The notes under the pieces are model-generated. The model did no database searches, had not been told where the DNA came from, and was given only the letters and a program-made list of their open reading frames with translations. This document shows positions 1-8,988 of a stretch of DNA of 64,000 nt, piece by piece; position 1 is the first letter of the stretch; every line of letters starts with the position of its first letter. A program made the position numbers and the translations under genes. Source of the DNA: Brachybacterium squillarum M-6-3 (GTDB taxonomy: Bacteria > Actinomycetota > Actinomycetes > Actinomycetales > Dermabacteraceae); contig NZ_AGBX01000007.1 in NCBI RefSeq assembly GCF_000225825.1, positions 1 to 64,000 of the forward strand, given 5' to 3'.

Positions 1-1
1 G

Positions 2-1147
2 CCCCCCGGGGGCCCCGCCCCCACCGCCCCCTGCCCGGCCAGCGGCGCCTGGCATCCCGGCCGCGGAGCCGGGAACCGCCGCTTCGCCGAGCTCGGACCG
101 CGCACCCTCGAATCCGGCGCCGAGCTGCCCGAGGTCACCCTGGCCTACGAGACCTGGGGCGAGCTCGCCCCGGACCGCTCCAACGTCGTGCTGGTGCTGC
201 ACGCCCTCACCGGCGACTCCCACGTGCTCGGTGCTCAGGACGCCTCCCACCCCAGCGCCGGCTGGTGGGAGGACCTGATCGGCCCCGGCCGCCCCATCGA
301 CACCGCGCGCTGGTGCGTGATCGCCCCCAACGTGCTGGGTGGCTGCCAGGGCTCCACCGGCCCCAGCTCGCCGGCCCCCGACGGCGCCCCCTACGGCTCC
401 CGCTTCCCCTCTCTCACGGTGCGGGACCAGGTCGAGGCCGAGCGCGCCCTGTGCGACGCCCTCGGCATCAAGCGCCTGGCCCTCGTGATCGGCGGCTCCA
501 TGGGCGGGATGCGCGCCGTCGAATGGGCGGCCTCCCACCCCGAACGGGTGGAGCGCCTGGCCGTCATCGCCACCTCCGCCCGGGCCAGCGCCGACCAGAT
601 CGCCTGGAACTCCGTGCAGATCGCCGCGATCCGCGACGACCCCGGCTTCGCGGGCGGCGACTACTACGACCTGCCGGCGGGGGAGGGGCCCCACCGCGGC
701 CTCGGCACCGCCCGCCGCGTCGCCCACACCACCTACCGCACGGCCGCCGAGCTGGAGGCGCGGTTCTCCAACCTCCCCCAGGACGGCGAGGACCCCCTCG
801 GGGCGCAGGGCCGCCACCAGGTCACCAGCTACCTCGACCACCACGCCGCCAAGCTCTGTCGCCGCTTCGACGCCAACTCCTACCTGGTGCTGGCGCATGC
901 CATGAACACCCACGACGTCGGCCGCGGCCGCGGGGGGACCGCCGCTGCCCTGGCCACGGTCCGCGCCCGCACCCTCGTCGTCGCCATCGACAGCGACCGG
1001 CTGTTCCCGCCGGATCTGGTCGCCGAGATGGCCACCCACGTCCCCGGCGCCACCTGGCGCCTGGCCAGCTCCCCGATCGGCCACGACGCCTTCCTGCTCG
1101 CCCACCCGGGGATGCGGGAGTGGATCGGGGACCTGCTGGCGGGCTAG
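2..1147 (+). CDS. metX: Homoserine O-acetyltransferase (5' end outside the window)
   Basis: Alpha/beta-hydrolase enzyme that acetylates L-homoserine with acetyl-CoA, the entry step of methionine synthesis by direct sulfhydrylation. The frame is open from the first bases and no ATG or GTG is seen before the conserved YETWGELAPDRSNVV segment, so the start lies upstream of the window. A GTG at 188 would delete conserved N-terminal sequence and is rejected. The nucleophile elbow GGSMGG (Ser near base 497), an Asp in AIDSDRLFPP and a His in GHDAF give the expected Ser-Asp-His triad. About 381 residues are visible, close to the normal family length, so little is missing. MetX and serine acetyltransferase-like MetA are unrelated folds, and this is clearly the hydrolase type. 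Confidence 0.93.
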   Translation, partial: PPGGPAPTAPCPASGAWHPGRGAGNRRFAELGPRTLESGAELPEVTLAYETWGELAPDRSNVVLVLHALTGDSHVLGAQDASHPSAGWWEDLIGPGRPIDTARWCVIAPNVLGGCQGSTGPSSPAPDGAPYGSRFPSLTVRDQVEAERALCDALGIKRLALVIGGSMGGMRAVEWAASHPERVERLAVIATSARASADQIAWNSVQIAAIRDDPGFAGGDYYDLPAGEGPHRGLGTARRVAHTTYRTAAELEARFSNLPQDGEDPLGAQGRHQVTSYLDHHAAKLCRRFDANSYLVLAHAMNTHDVGRGRGGTAAALATVRARTLVVAIDSDRLFPPDLVAEMATHVPGATWRLASSPIGHDAFLLAHPGMREWIGDLLAG

Positions 1148-1213
1148 GCTGTGGCCGCCCGCGCACCGGAGACCCGGCAGAGCGCGGGACGTGCGCGCGA
1201 AGGAGGGTCGCCG

Positions 1214-1651
1214 ATGACGATCGTGGTGGGGTACTCGCCGTCCGGACAGGGCGATGCGGCTCTGCGCTCGGCGGTGCGGGAGGCCGGCCGCCGCCGCCAG
1301 GACCTGCTGATCGCCTCGCACCCCTACAACGACCCCGAGCACGGCCCCTCCGTGGCCTCCGCCGAGGCCGTGCAGACGGCGCTCGCCGCCGCCGGGGGAG
1401 CGGAGCTGCGCGCCCAGGTGCGCACCGCCGCCGAGCACGAGGACATCGGCGAGTTCCTGGTGACTGTCGCCGAGGAGTCCGCCGCCTCGGTGATCGTGAT
1501 CGGCCTGCGCCGCAAGTCCCCGATCGGCAAACTCAACCTGGGCGCCTCCGCCCGTCGGCTCGTGCTCGGCGCCCCCTGTCCGGTGCTGACCGTGAAGGAC
1601 ACCTCGACCTCCACCTCGGGCACCATCCCGGCCGTCGCCGCCGACGCCTGA
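1214..1651 (+). CDS. Universal stress protein (UspA family)
   Basis: Small single-domain Usp protein of 145 residues. It opens with the beta strand TIVVGYSPSGQGDAAL and ends with the nucleotide-loop region GLRRKSPIGKLNLGASARRLV followed by CPVLTVK, which fits the G-2x-G-9x-G(S/T) ATP-binding pattern of the family. The ATG at 1214 was chosen because AAGGAGG lies 8-14 bases upstream. An upstream GTG in frame at 1151 would add 21 residues with no Usp similarity. The gene follows metX by 66 bases on the same strand and may be co-transcribed. The exact stress role cannot be read from the sequence. Confidence 0.85.
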   Translation: MTIVVGYSPSGQGDAALRSAVREAGRRRQDLLIASHPYNDPEHGPSVASAEAVQTALAAAGGAELRAQVRTAAEHEDIGEFLVTVAEESAASVIVIGLRRKSPIGKLNLGASARRLVLGAPCPVLTVKDTSTSTSGTIPAVAADA

Positions 1652-1703
1652 GCGCCATCGATCCCCGGCGGCCCCGGACGCGATCCGTCCGATCGGCGGC
1701 CCT

Positions 1704-1734
1704 GGGAATACCTGCTCCCGCGGGGCGTTACACT
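1704..1734 (+). promoter_or_regulatory. Candidate dual promoter of sigA (TACACT -10 overlapping a SigR/SigH-like site)
   Basis: GGGAAT (1704-1709), 17 bases, then GTT (1727-1729) matches the actinobacterial SigR/SigH disulfide-stress promoter pattern GGAAT-N16-18-GTT. TACACT (1729-1734) overlaps it and fits a housekeeping -10. Either would give a leader of about 150 bases before the GTG at 1890. Within that leader CTCACC (1771-1776) can pair with GGTGAG (1795-1800). The promoter assignment is inferred from consensus only. Confidence 0.5.
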
Positions 1735-1889
1735 GGTGAGGCTTGACGGCACCGTGCCTTCGTGCGCCATCTCACCGTTGGGGACCGGAATCCAGGTGAG
1801 GCACCGAGATCCGTCAGCCGCACCGAGAAGACCGACCACCCGAGTGTGTCGGCGCCTCCACCAGGGGTGCCGCCGGAAGAAGGAACTCT

Positions 1890-3266
1890 GTGACCTCCTC
1901 CAAGACCGCTGAGACCGTCGTCGACCCCACCGCCACCGCGGAGGGTGCCGAGACGGCCTCCACCACGAAGACCTCCGCCGCCCGGAAGCCCGCATCGCGC
2001 CGGACGACGAAGAAGGCCGCCGCCACGGCGCCCGCCGAGGACGCCGTGGAGGAGCTCGCGCCCGCCGAGGACGCCGAGCCCGCCAAGAAGACCACCCGCT
2101 CCAAGAGCACCGCGAAGAAGAAGGCCGCGACCACGGCCCGCAAGGGCGCCGCGGACGAGAAGCCGGAGGACGCCGCGGAGTCGGAGGAGGGCGAGGAGCC
2201 CGAGGACGACGCCGAGGACGAGAAGACCTCCGCCGCCGAGGCCGAGACCCCGCAGGAGAAGGCCGAGGCCGACGAGAAGGCCGAGGACTCCGGCGGCTTC
2301 GTCTTCACCTCCTCCGACGACGACGCCCCTGCCCAGCAGGTCGTCACCGCCGGCGCCACCGCGGACCCCGTCAAGGACTACCTCAAGCAGATCGGCAAGG
2401 TGGCGCTGCTGAACGCCGCCCAGGAGGTCGAGCTCGCCGAGCGCATCGAGGCCGGCCTGTACGCCGAGCAGAAGCTCAAGCGCGACGAGTCGATCGTGCG
2501 CACCAAGCCCGGCCGCGAGCTCGCCATGATCGTCGAGGACGGCCGCGCGGCCAAGGACCACCTGCTGGAGGCCAACCTCCGCCTCGTGGTCTCCCTGGCC
2601 AAGCGCTACACCGGCCGCGGCATGCTGTTCCTGGACCTGATCCAGGAGGGCAACCTGGGCCTGATCCGTGCCGTGGAGAAGTTCGACTATTCCAAGGGCT
2701 ACAAGTTCTCCACCTACGCCACCTGGTGGATCCGTCAGGCCATCACCCGCGCCATGGCGGACCAGGCCCGCACCATCCGCATCCCCGTGCACATGGTCGA
2801 GGTCATCAACAAGCTGGCCCGCGTGCAGCGCCAGATGCTCCAGGACCTGGGCCGCGAGCCCACCCCGGAGGAGCTGGCCAAGGAGCTGGACATGACGCCC
2901 GAGAAGGTCGTCGAGGTCCAGAAGTACGGCCGCGAGCCGATCTCCCTGCACACCCCGCTGGGCGAGGACGGCGACAGCGAGTTCGGCGACCTCATCGAGG
3001 ACTCCGAGGCCGTGGTGCCCGCCGACGCGGTGAGCTTCACCCTGCTGCAGGAGCAGCTGCACTCCGTGCTGGACACCCTCTCCGAGCGCGAGGCCGGGGT
3101 GGTCTCCATGCGCTTCGGCCTCGAGGATGGCCAACCCAAGACCCTCGACGAGATCGGCAAGGTCTACGGCGTGACCCGTGAGCGGATCCGCCAGATCGAG
3201 TCGAAGACCATGTCGAAGCTGCGCCACCCCTCCCGCTCCCAGGTGCTGCGGGACTACCTCGACTGA
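1890..3266 (+). CDS. sigA: Principal RNA polymerase sigma factor, SigA/HrdB
   Basis: Group 1 sigma-70 factor of 458 residues that directs RNA polymerase to housekeeping promoters. Residues 1 to about 155 are low-complexity and rich in Ala, Lys, Glu and Thr, as in other actinobacterial HrdB proteins. Region 1.2 begins at [11 protein letters not shown] (about 158). Region 2 (about 222-300) contains [32 protein letters not shown] and the -10-binding [11 protein letters not shown]. Region 4.2 (about 426-458) contains [13 protein letters not shown] and LRDYLD at the C-terminus. The GTG start at 1890 follows GAAGGAAC. The acidic/basic N-terminus makes the exact start slightly uncertain. Transcription ends at a strong hairpin 32 bases downstream. 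Confidence 0.97.
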   Translation: MTSSKTAETVVDPTATAEGAETASTTKTSAARKPASRRTTKKAAATAPAEDAVEELAPAEDAEPAKKTTRSKSTAKKKAATTARKGAADEKPEDAAESEEGEEPEDDAEDEKTSAAEAETPQEKAEADEKAEDSGGFVFTSSDDDAPAQQVVTAGATADPVKDYLKQIGKVALLNAAQEVELAERIEAGLYAEQKLKRDESIVRTKPGRELAMIVEDGRAAKDHLLEANLRLVVSLAKRYTGRGMLFLDLIQEGNLGLIRAVEKFDYSKGYKFSTYATWWIRQAITRAMADQARTIRIPVHMVEVINKLARVQRQMLQDLGREPTPEELAKELDMTPEKVVEVQKYGREPISLHTPLGEDGDSEFGDLIEDSEAVVPADAVSFTLLQEQLHSVLDTLSEREAGVVSMRFGLEDGQPKTLDEIGKVYGVTRERIRQIESKTMSKLRHPSRSQVLRDYLD

Positions 3267-3297
3267 CAGCGGCTGACCCCGCACCAGTCAACGACGA

Positions 3298-3331
3298 ACG
3301 GCGCCGGCCCCCGCAAGGGGACCGGCGCCGT
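3298..3331 (+). terminator. Rho-independent terminator after sigA
   Basis: A GC-rich inverted repeat with arms ACGGCGCCGG-CCCC and GGGG-A-CCGGCGCCGT around a short loop, followed by TTCT. It lies 32 bases after the sigA stop. Confidence 0.85.
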
Positions 3332-3370
3332 TCTCATGTCGCGTCGGCGTCGACGAGTGCCGAAACGCGG

Positions 3371-3407
3371 GACGGGGGCGCCCACCGGATCGGTGGGCGC
3401 CCCCGTC
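3371..3407. terminator. Perfect 17-bp inverted repeat between convergent genes
   Basis: GACGGGGGCGCCCACCG, a 3-base loop GAT, then the exact reverse complement. It lies just beyond the 3' end of the minus-strand gene at 3426-3644 and faces sigA, so it probably terminates the minus-strand transcript and may act in both directions. Confidence 0.8.
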
Positions 3408-3425
3408 GGGGTCGTGGGGAGGAGA

Positions 3426-3644
3426 TCAGTCCTCGACCGGCTCCGGCTTCGCGTGCAGGCGCTCGGTCTCGTCGATCACCTCGGCGGCGATGTCCTTGAG
3501 GGCATCGCCGTGGGCGCGGGCATGGTGCGCACAGAACAGCAGCTCGCCACCGGCCTGCAGCACCACCTTGACGTAGGCCTGGGCGCCGCAGCGGTCGCAG
3601 CGGTCCTTGGCCGACAGGCGGGGGGCTTCCAGAGTGAGGTTCAT
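3426..3644 (-). CDS. Small zinc-ribbon-like protein (DUF7455 family)
   Basis: A 72-residue protein conserved beside sigA in many actinobacteria. The pattern CDRCGAQAY near residues 16-24, followed about 18 residues later by CAHHARAH, gives Cys-x2-Cys and Cys-x2-His pairs suited to binding one zinc ion. The C-terminus is acidic. The ATG at 3644 is preceded on the minus strand by AAAAGGA. A longer frame upstream of it has arginine-rich non-native composition and was excluded. The function is unknown. It is divergent from parE and convergent with sigA. Confidence 0.8.
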   Translation of the reverse strand: MNLTLEAPRLSAKDRCDRCGAQAYVKVVLQAGGELLFCAHHARAHGDALKDIAAEVIDETERLHAKPEPVED

Positions 3645-3804
3645 GGGTCCTTTTCTAGCACCCCGTGGCGCGCACGGGCAGGGATGCGTGGCGCGGTTCG
3701 CCAGGGGCGCAACGACCACGGAGGACGCTGAGGCGCCGCTCACGGCGCGTTCCGCCCCCGGCGAGCAGGGCCGCCGCCTCCCGCGATCGCCGTGCCCGGG
3801 CACG

Positions 3805-3820
3805 TAGGATCCAGGGCGTG
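3805..3820 (+). promoter_or_regulatory. Leaderless promoter of parE
   Basis: TAGGAT (3805-3810), 7 bases, then the GTG start codon (3818-3820). This spacing puts the transcription start at or next to the first base of the codon. No Shine-Dalgarno sequence is present. Confidence 0.7.
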
Positions 3821-5947
3821 TCCCCCTCCTCCACAGCCCCGAAGGCCGCGCAGGCCGCCTACGACGCCCGCAACCTCCAGGTCCTCGAGGGCCTCGAGGC
3901 GGTGCGCAAGCGCCCCGGCATGTACATCGGCTCGACCGACTCCCGCGGCCTCATGCACTGCCTGTGGGAGATCCTCGACAACGCGGTCGACGAGGCCCTC
4001 GGGGGCAACGGCTCCTCCATCCAGGTGGTGCTGCACCCCGACGGCTCCGTCGAGGTGCGCGACACCGGCCGCGGCGTGCCCGTGGACGTCGAGCCCCGCA
4101 CCGGCCTGACCGGCGTCGAGGTGGTCTACACCAAGCTCCACGCGGGCGGGAAGTTCGGCGGCGGTTCCTACGCGGCCTCCGGCGGCCTGCACGGCGTCGG
4201 CGCGAGCGTCGTCAATGCCCTCTCGGCTCGCCTGGACGTCGAGGTGGACCGTGCCGGCAAGACCTACGCGATGAGCTTCCACCGCGGTCAGGCCGGCGTC
4301 TTCGCCGATCCCGCCGAGGGTCCCGACCCCGAGGCTCCCTTCACCCCGGCCGAAGGCCCGGCCGAGCTGCGCGTGGTCGGCAAGGCCAAGCGCGGCGTCA
4401 CCGGCACCCGCGTGCGCTACTGGGCGGACCCGCAGATCTTCATCAAGGGCTCCCACTTCTCCCTGGACGACCTCACCCGCCGCGCCCGCCAGACCGCCTT
4501 CCTGGTGCCCGGCCTCGAGATCGCGATCACCGACCACCGCCCGGAGGCCGTCCCCGACCAGCCCGCCACCCGGACGTACCGTTACGACGGCGGCATCTCC
4601 GAGTTCGTCGAGTACCTGGCCCAGGACGAGCGCATCACCGATGTGATCCGTCTGCAGGGCAGCGGCGACTACACCGAGCAGGTGCCGGTGCTCGACAAGA
4701 ACGGCCACATGGTCTCCACCGAGGTCAGCCGCTCCTGCGAGGTCGACATCGCGCTGCGCTGGGGCGCCGACTACGACACCACCCTGCGCAGCTTCGTGAA
4801 CATCGTGGCCACCCCCAAGGGCGGCACCCACGTCAGCGGCTTCGAGCAGGCCCTGGTGAAGACCCTGCGCAAGCAGGTCGAGAACCATGCGCGCCGGGTC
4901 AAGTTCAACGCCAAGAACGAGAAGATCGAGAAGGACGACACCCTGGCCGGCCTCACCGCCGTGGTCAGCGTCCGCATCGACGAACCGCAGTTCGAGGGCC
5001 AGACCAAGGAGGTGCTGGGCACCCCGCCGATCCGCGCCATCGTCGCCAAGGTCGTCGAGGAGCGTCTCACCGAGGTGCTGGCCTCCACCAAGAAGGGCGA
5101 GAAGGAGCAGGCATCCCTGGTCATCGACAAGGTCGTCTCCGAGATGCGCGCCCGCATCGCCGCCCGCATGCACAAGGAGGTCTCGCGCCGCAAGAACGCG
5201 CTGGAGTCCTCCACCATGCCGACCAAGCTGGCCGACTGCCGCTCCAGCGACGTCGAGCGCTCCGAGCTGTTCCTGGTCGAGGGCGACAGCGCGCTCGGCA
5301 CCGCGAAGAACGCCCGCAACTCCGAGTTCCAGGCCCTGCTGCCCCTGCGTGGGAAGATCCTCAACGTGCAGAAGGCCTCGGTCACCGACATGCTGAAGAA
5401 CGCCGAGTGCGCGAACATCATCCAGGTGATCGGCGCCGGCTCCGGCCGCACCTTCGACCTCGAGGCCGCCCGCTACGGCAAGGTCATCATGATGACCGAC
5501 GCCGACGTCGACGGCGCCCACATCCGCACCCTCATGCTCACCCTCTTCCACCGCTACATGCGGCCCCTGGTCGAGGCCGGCCGGGTCTACGCCGCGGTGC
5601 CGCCGCTGCACCGGGTGGAGATCATCCACGGCGGCGCGAAGAAGAACGAGCTGGTCTACACCTACTCCGAGGTCGAGCTGACCAAGCTGCTGAAGAACCT
5701 CGCGCGCCGCGGCAAGCGCTACAAGGAACCCATCCAGCGCTACAAAGGCCTCGGCGAGATGGACGCCGACCAGCTGGCCGACACCACCATGGACCCCGCC
5801 CAGCGGATGCTGCGCCGGGTGCGCATCGAGGACGCCGAGGCCGCCAGCGCCATGTTCGAGCTGCTGATGGGCTCCGAGGTGGCCCCGCGCAAGCAGTTCA
5901 TCATCGAGGGCGCCGAGGAACTGGACCGCGAGAGGATCGACGCATGA
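3818..5947 (+). CDS. parE: DNA topoisomerase IV subunit B
   Basis: ATPase subunit of a type IIA topoisomerase, 709 residues. The GHKL ATPase domain shows [22 protein letters not shown] and [14 protein letters not shown]. The TOPRIM domain shows [18 protein letters not shown] (about residue 487) and [12 protein letters not shown]. The LGTAK..RNSEFQ form, instead of the GGSAKQGR form of GyrB, favours ParE. The partner subunit ParC is encoded 4 kb away on the opposite strand (9925-12381). The GTG at 3818 has a -10 box 7 bases upstream and is followed by the conserved [20 protein letters not shown]. The stop overlaps hisF by 4 bases (ATGA), so the two are probably co-transcribed and translationally coupled. 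Confidence 0.94.
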   Translation: MSPSSTAPKAAQAAYDARNLQVLEGLEAVRKRPGMYIGSTDSRGLMHCLWEILDNAVDEALGGNGSSIQVVLHPDGSVEVRDTGRGVPVDVEPRTGLTGVEVVYTKLHAGGKFGGGSYAASGGLHGVGASVVNALSARLDVEVDRAGKTYAMSFHRGQAGVFADPAEGPDPEAPFTPAEGPAELRVVGKAKRGVTGTRVRYWADPQIFIKGSHFSLDDLTRRARQTAFLVPGLEIAITDHRPEAVPDQPATRTYRYDGGISEFVEYLAQDERITDVIRLQGSGDYTEQVPVLDKNGHMVSTEVSRSCEVDIALRWGADYDTTLRSFVNIVATPKGGTHVSGFEQALVKTLRKQVENHARRVKFNAKNEKIEKDDTLAGLTAVVSVRIDEPQFEGQTKEVLGTPPIRAIVAKVVEERLTEVLASTKKGEKEQASLVIDKVVSEMRARIAARMHKEVSRRKNALESSTMPTKLADCRSSDVERSELFLVEGDSALGTAKNARNSEFQALLPLRGKILNVQKASVTDMLKNAECANIIQVIGAGSGRTFDLEAARYGKVIMMTDADVDGAHIRTLMLTLFHRYMRPLVEAGRVYAAVPPLHRVEIIHGGAKKNELVYTYSEVELTKLLKNLARRGKRYKEPIQRYKGLGEMDADQLADTTMDPAQRMLRRVRIEDAEAASAMFELLMGSEVAPRKQFIIEGAEELDRERIDA

Positions 5948-6729
5948 GCGTGGCTGTCAGGGTCATCCCCTGCCTGGACGTGGACGCGGGGCGCGTCGTC
6001 AAGGGCGTGAACTTCCAGGGCCTGCGCGACGCAGGGGACCCGGTGGAGCTCGCCGCCCGCTACGGCGCCGAGGGCGCCGACGAGCTCACCTTCCTCGATG
6101 TCACCGCCTCCTCCGGCGGCCGGGACACCATGATCGACGTGGTGCGCGCCGCGGCCGACCAGATCTTCATCCCGCTGACCGTCGGCGGCGGGGTGCGCTC
6201 CGTGGCCGACGTCGACCAGCTGCTGCGCGCGGGCGCCGACAAGTGCGGGGTCAACACCGCCGCCATCGCCCGCCCCGAGCTGGTCGACGAGATCGCCCAC
6301 CACTTCGGCAACCAGGTGCTGGTGATGTCCATCGACGCCCGCCGCGTCACCACCGACACCCCCGAGGGCAGCGCCCGCTCCGGCTCGGGATTCGAGGTCA
6401 CCACCCACGGCGGCCGCCGCGGCACCGGCATCGACGCGATCGCCTGGATCCGCGAGGTCAGCGACCGCGGCGCCGGCGAGATCCTGCTGAACGCGATGGA
6501 CGCCGACGGCACCGAGCGCGGCTTCGACCTGGAGCTCATCGAGCAGGCCCGCGCCGCCACCACGGTGCCGCTGATCGCCTCGGGCGGCGCCGGCCGGCCC
6601 GAGCACTTCGCACCCGCCGTGCACGCCGGGGCCGACGCGGTCCTCGCCGCGAGCGTCTTCCATTTCGGCACCATCTCCGTGCCCGAGGCGAAGGCCGCGA
6701 TGGCCGCCGAGGGGATCCCCGTCCGCTGA
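5944..6729 (+). CDS. hisF: Imidazole glycerol phosphate synthase, cyclase subunit
   Basis: TIM-barrel enzyme that closes the imidazole ring of histidine and releases AICAR, working with the glutaminase HisH. It starts with [21 protein letters not shown], including the catalytic Asp of CLDVD. The second catalytic Asp lies in [15 protein letters not shown]. Phosphate loops TVGGGVRS and ASGGAG are also visible. At 261 residues it has the normal family length. Start ATG 5944 overlaps the parE stop (ATGA). No other his gene is adjacent, and the only other one in the window, hisI, lies at 56.9 kb. Confidence 0.95.
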   Translation: MSVAVRVIPCLDVDAGRVVKGVNFQGLRDAGDPVELAARYGAEGADELTFLDVTASSGGRDTMIDVVRAAADQIFIPLTVGGGVRSVADVDQLLRAGADKCGVNTAAIARPELVDEIAHHFGNQVLVMSIDARRVTTDTPEGSARSGSGFEVTTHGGRRGTGIDAIAWIREVSDRGAGEILLNAMDADGTERGFDLELIEQARAATTVPLIASGGAGRPEHFAPAVHAGADAVLAASVFHFGTISVPEAKAAMAAEGIPVR

Positions 6730-6824
6730 GGACCTGCGTCCCGGTGAGGGCCGGCGGGCGCTGCCGGGGCACGTGAGGGCCCTCTCCCCCGGGACCGGAG
6801 TCCGACATCCCGGGCGATCGGGGC

Positions 6825-6830
6825 TAGGCT
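6825..6830 (+). promoter_or_regulatory. -10 box of the flavoprotein gene at 6868
   Basis: TAGGCT in the 138-base gap after hisF. The predicted start near 6837 gives a leader of about 30 bases before the ATG at 6868. No strong -35 is evident. Confidence 0.45.
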
Positions 6831-6867
6831 GGCGGGCGTCCCCCTCCCCGCTCGGAACGAGAATCCG

Positions 6868-8451
6868 ATGCCCACCGCCGCCCCGCAGAATCCCGCCCCG
6901 CCGGACGACCTGGTGATCGTGGGTGCCGGGATCGCCGGCACCTCCGCCCTGCTGGAGCTGCTGGAGCAGCACCGGGAGGGCCGCACCGGCCGCGAGCGCC
7001 TCCGCGTGACCGTGGTGGAGCGCAGCGAGGACCTGTACGCGGGCCTGCCCTACGGCGAGCGCTCCGGCTCCGCCTCCCTCATCGTCACCGGCCTGGACGA
7101 GTTCCTCACCGACGCGCTGCGCGACGAGTTCCGGGACTGGCTGCGCGCGCACCGGGAGCAGATCCTCGCCGCGGACCCGGACCTCGGCATCTCCACCGGC
7201 TGGGTCTCCGACCACGCCGAGGACCTCCGCGAGGACCGTCTCGAGCACCTGTACCTCCCGCGCCGCCTGTTCGGCCGCTTCCTGGCCGAGCACACCCGGG
7301 CACGGATCGCCGCCACCCCCGGCGCAGAGGTCGCCACGGTGCGCGGGGAGGCACGGGCCCTGGACCGCGCGGAGGACGGCGGCTGGCGGCTGACCGTGCG
7401 GAGCGAGGACGGCGCCGTCGAGGTGGAGGCTCGTTCCGTGCTGCTGGCCCTCGGCAGCCCGCCGAAGCAGACCCTGCCGCACAGCATCGGCCCCGGCTCG
7501 ACGGGGGTGTTCGTGGAGGACTCCCACGCCGAGAGCATGGACGCGCTCGTCGACCAGCTCCGTGAGACCCTGTCCGGGCTGCCCGACGGCGCCTCCCGCG
7601 ACCTGCTGGTGGTCGGGGCCAGCGCCGACGCCCTCGAGCTGCTCCACTCCCTGCACCGCGCCGAGGACCTCGAGCCGCGGCTCGGCGCCCTGCGCGTCCT
7701 CACCCCGCGCGGCACCCCGAACACCTGGACCATCCGTCCCGACCGCCGCGAGGAGTACCGCTCGATCCACCTCGCCGCCTACGCCGCACAGGGGCCCGAG
7801 ACGGAGCTCACCGCCGCGGGAATGCTGCAGGCCGTCGCCGCCGACGTCGAGGCCGCCCTCGCCGAGGGTTACGCCGAGCAGGACACCGTGCCCGAGCTGA
7901 AGCGCCTGGCCGGGGGGCTGCTGGACCGGCTGTCGTGGGAGGAGCAGCAGTCCTACGTGACCCGCGAGGGCAACCTCATCAACCGCTACTCCCGCCCCAC
8001 CGGCGGCGACTACCAGCGCGTCGCCGACCGCTGGCTGCGGGAGGGCCGCCTCGAGGTGATCCCCGGCCGTTACGCCGCCGCCGACACCCCCGAGGGCTGG
8101 CAGGTCACTGTCCGCGCCGACGAGCAGGACGCGCCGTTGCCGGACCGCTATGCGGTCGTCGTGAACTGCGCCGGCTTCCAGACCCTCGACGACACCGACG
8201 ACCCCTTCCTGCGGGCCCTGCTCGATCAGGAGCTGGTCACCGCGAACGCCTCCCGCGGCGGCCTGGCCGTGGACGCCCACCACCGGGCCGCGCCCGGGGT
8301 GTTCGTGGCCGGACCGCTGCTGGCCGGGAACCTCAACGAGACCCTGCGGGTCTGGCACCTGGAGAGCTGCCAGCGCATCCTCGGCATGGCCCCCGCCCTC
8401 GGCGCGGACCTCGCCGCCGCCGTGGCCGCTCAGGCACCCGCGGGCGCCTGA
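6868..8451 (+). CDS. FAD/NAD(P)-binding protein (NAD_binding_9 type)
   Basis: A 527-residue putative flavoprotein. An N-terminal dinucleotide-binding Rossmann motif VIVGAGIAGTSALLELLE lies near residue 16, and a second one, LVVGASADALELL, near 246. The C-terminal VVVNCAGFQTLDD and GVFVAGPLLAGNLNETLRVW resemble the FAD-domain closure of this family. Similar proteins are annotated only as FAD/NAD(P)-binding or lysine/ornithine-monooxygenase-like, and the substrate is unknown. It is monocistronic, with its own -10 box upstream and a strong terminator 15 bases after the stop. Confidence 0.8.
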   Translation: MPTAAPQNPAPPDDLVIVGAGIAGTSALLELLEQHREGRTGRERLRVTVVERSEDLYAGLPYGERSGSASLIVTGLDEFLTDALRDEFRDWLRAHREQILAADPDLGISTGWVSDHAEDLREDRLEHLYLPRRLFGRFLAEHTRARIAATPGAEVATVRGEARALDRAEDGGWRLTVRSEDGAVEVEARSVLLALGSPPKQTLPHSIGPGSTGVFVEDSHAESMDALVDQLRETLSGLPDGASRDLLVVGASADALELLHSLHRAEDLEPRLGALRVLTPRGTPNTWTIRPDRREEYRSIHLAAYAAQGPETELTAAGMLQAVAADVEAALAEGYAEQDTVPELKRLAGGLLDRLSWEEQQSYVTREGNLINRYSRPTGGDYQRVADRWLREGRLEVIPGRYAAADTPEGWQVTVRADEQDAPLPDRYAVVVNCAGFQTLDDTDDPFLRALLDQELVTANASRGGLAVDAHHRAAPGVFVAGPLLAGNLNETLRVWHLESCQRILGMAPALGADLAAAVAAQAPAGA

Positions 8452-8465
8452 GCCTCCGACGGGGG

Positions 8466-8503
8466 ACGGGGCCGCCCGTCGCCTCGGCGGCGGGCGGCCC
8501 CGT
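8466..8503. terminator. Bidirectional terminator between convergent genes
   Basis: Arms ACGGGGCCGCCCG and CGGGCGGCCCCGT flank a 12-base centre that can pair further. It lies 15 bases after the plus-strand flavoprotein stop and 4 bases beyond the distal stop of the minus-strand frame at 8507-8905, so it serves both. Confidence 0.8.
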
Positions 8504-8506
8504 GCC

Positions 8507-8905
8507 TCACCACATCCGGCGGTCGAGGGCGGAGAGCAGCAGCGCCTGCAGGTGCCGACGCTCCGACTGCTCGCGCTGCTCGCGGGCCGCCTGCTCCCGC
8601 CGCGCGGACTCCCGGGCACGCCGGGGGGTGCGCCGGGGAGGACGCCCGGTCGGGGCGTCGTCGGCGGGGGAGGGGTCAGCGGCCGCGGTGTCCGCAGCAC
8701 CGGGCGGTGGGCCCGGTCAGCGACCTCGGGACGTCGAGGGGCGCGGCGCCGGGGCGGCGGGCGCGACCCGGCCCGGAGCTCGGCCGTCGATGCCCGAGGG
8801 ACCGTCGACAACCGGGAGCACAGTGGTCCCCGAGCGGCCGCCGGGCGGCGCGCCGGTCGCGGCGATCGGCGACGGGGTGGGCTGCGGGGCGGTGGGGTAC
8901 GTCAT
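8507..8905 (-). pseudogene. Small Pro/Ala/Arg-rich gene interrupted by an in-frame TGA
   Basis: From ATG 8905 the minus strand reads 62 codons (MTYPTAPQPTPSPIAATG...) to a TGA at 8719-8717. The same frame then stays open for 69 more codons to TGA 8509-8507. The second part has strong coding character, with G/C in most third positions, an acidic Pro-rich linker and a charged helical tail (RESARREQAAREQREQ, then LLLSALDRRMW). It contains no ATG or GTG near its beginning. The second stop sits 4 bases from a terminator hairpin, as expected for the true 3' end. This looks like one gene of about 132 codons with a nonsense change or a sequencing error. No family is recognised. Confidence 0.6.
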
Positions 8906-8988
8906 GCCCCTACCCGATCAGGCGCAGACCCCCGCGGTCCACTCTCTTTCCGGGCGGTGCCGCGGGGAGGCGTCCGCGGCCCTCGCGC

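Noticed and set aside
1735-1800. Mutually exclusive hairpins in the sigA leader (two GGTGAG copies sharing one CTCACC)
   Set aside because: The first copy at 1735-1740 lies at or before the predicted start point, so it may not be in the RNA. Only the downstream pair was kept as a note.
1728-3284. Long minus-strand open frame over sigA
   Set aside because: It is antisense to a clear sigA and its Leu/Gly/Val/His-rich repetitive composition is what antisense GC-rich codons produce.
3740-5629. Long minus-strand open frame over parE
   Set aside because: Its composition (Asp/His/Gly/Val/Leu-rich) is antisense-like and it is fully covered by the conserved parE.
8717-8719. TGA in the small minus-strand gene as a selenocysteine codon
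   Set aside because: There is no redox-protein context, no obvious SECIS hairpin and no Sec-type family. A nonsense change or sequence error is simpler.
5740-8811. 1023-codon minus-strand open frame over hisF and the flavoprotein gene
   Set aside because: It crosses several unrelated real genes on the other strand and shows no motif. It is a high-GC artefact.
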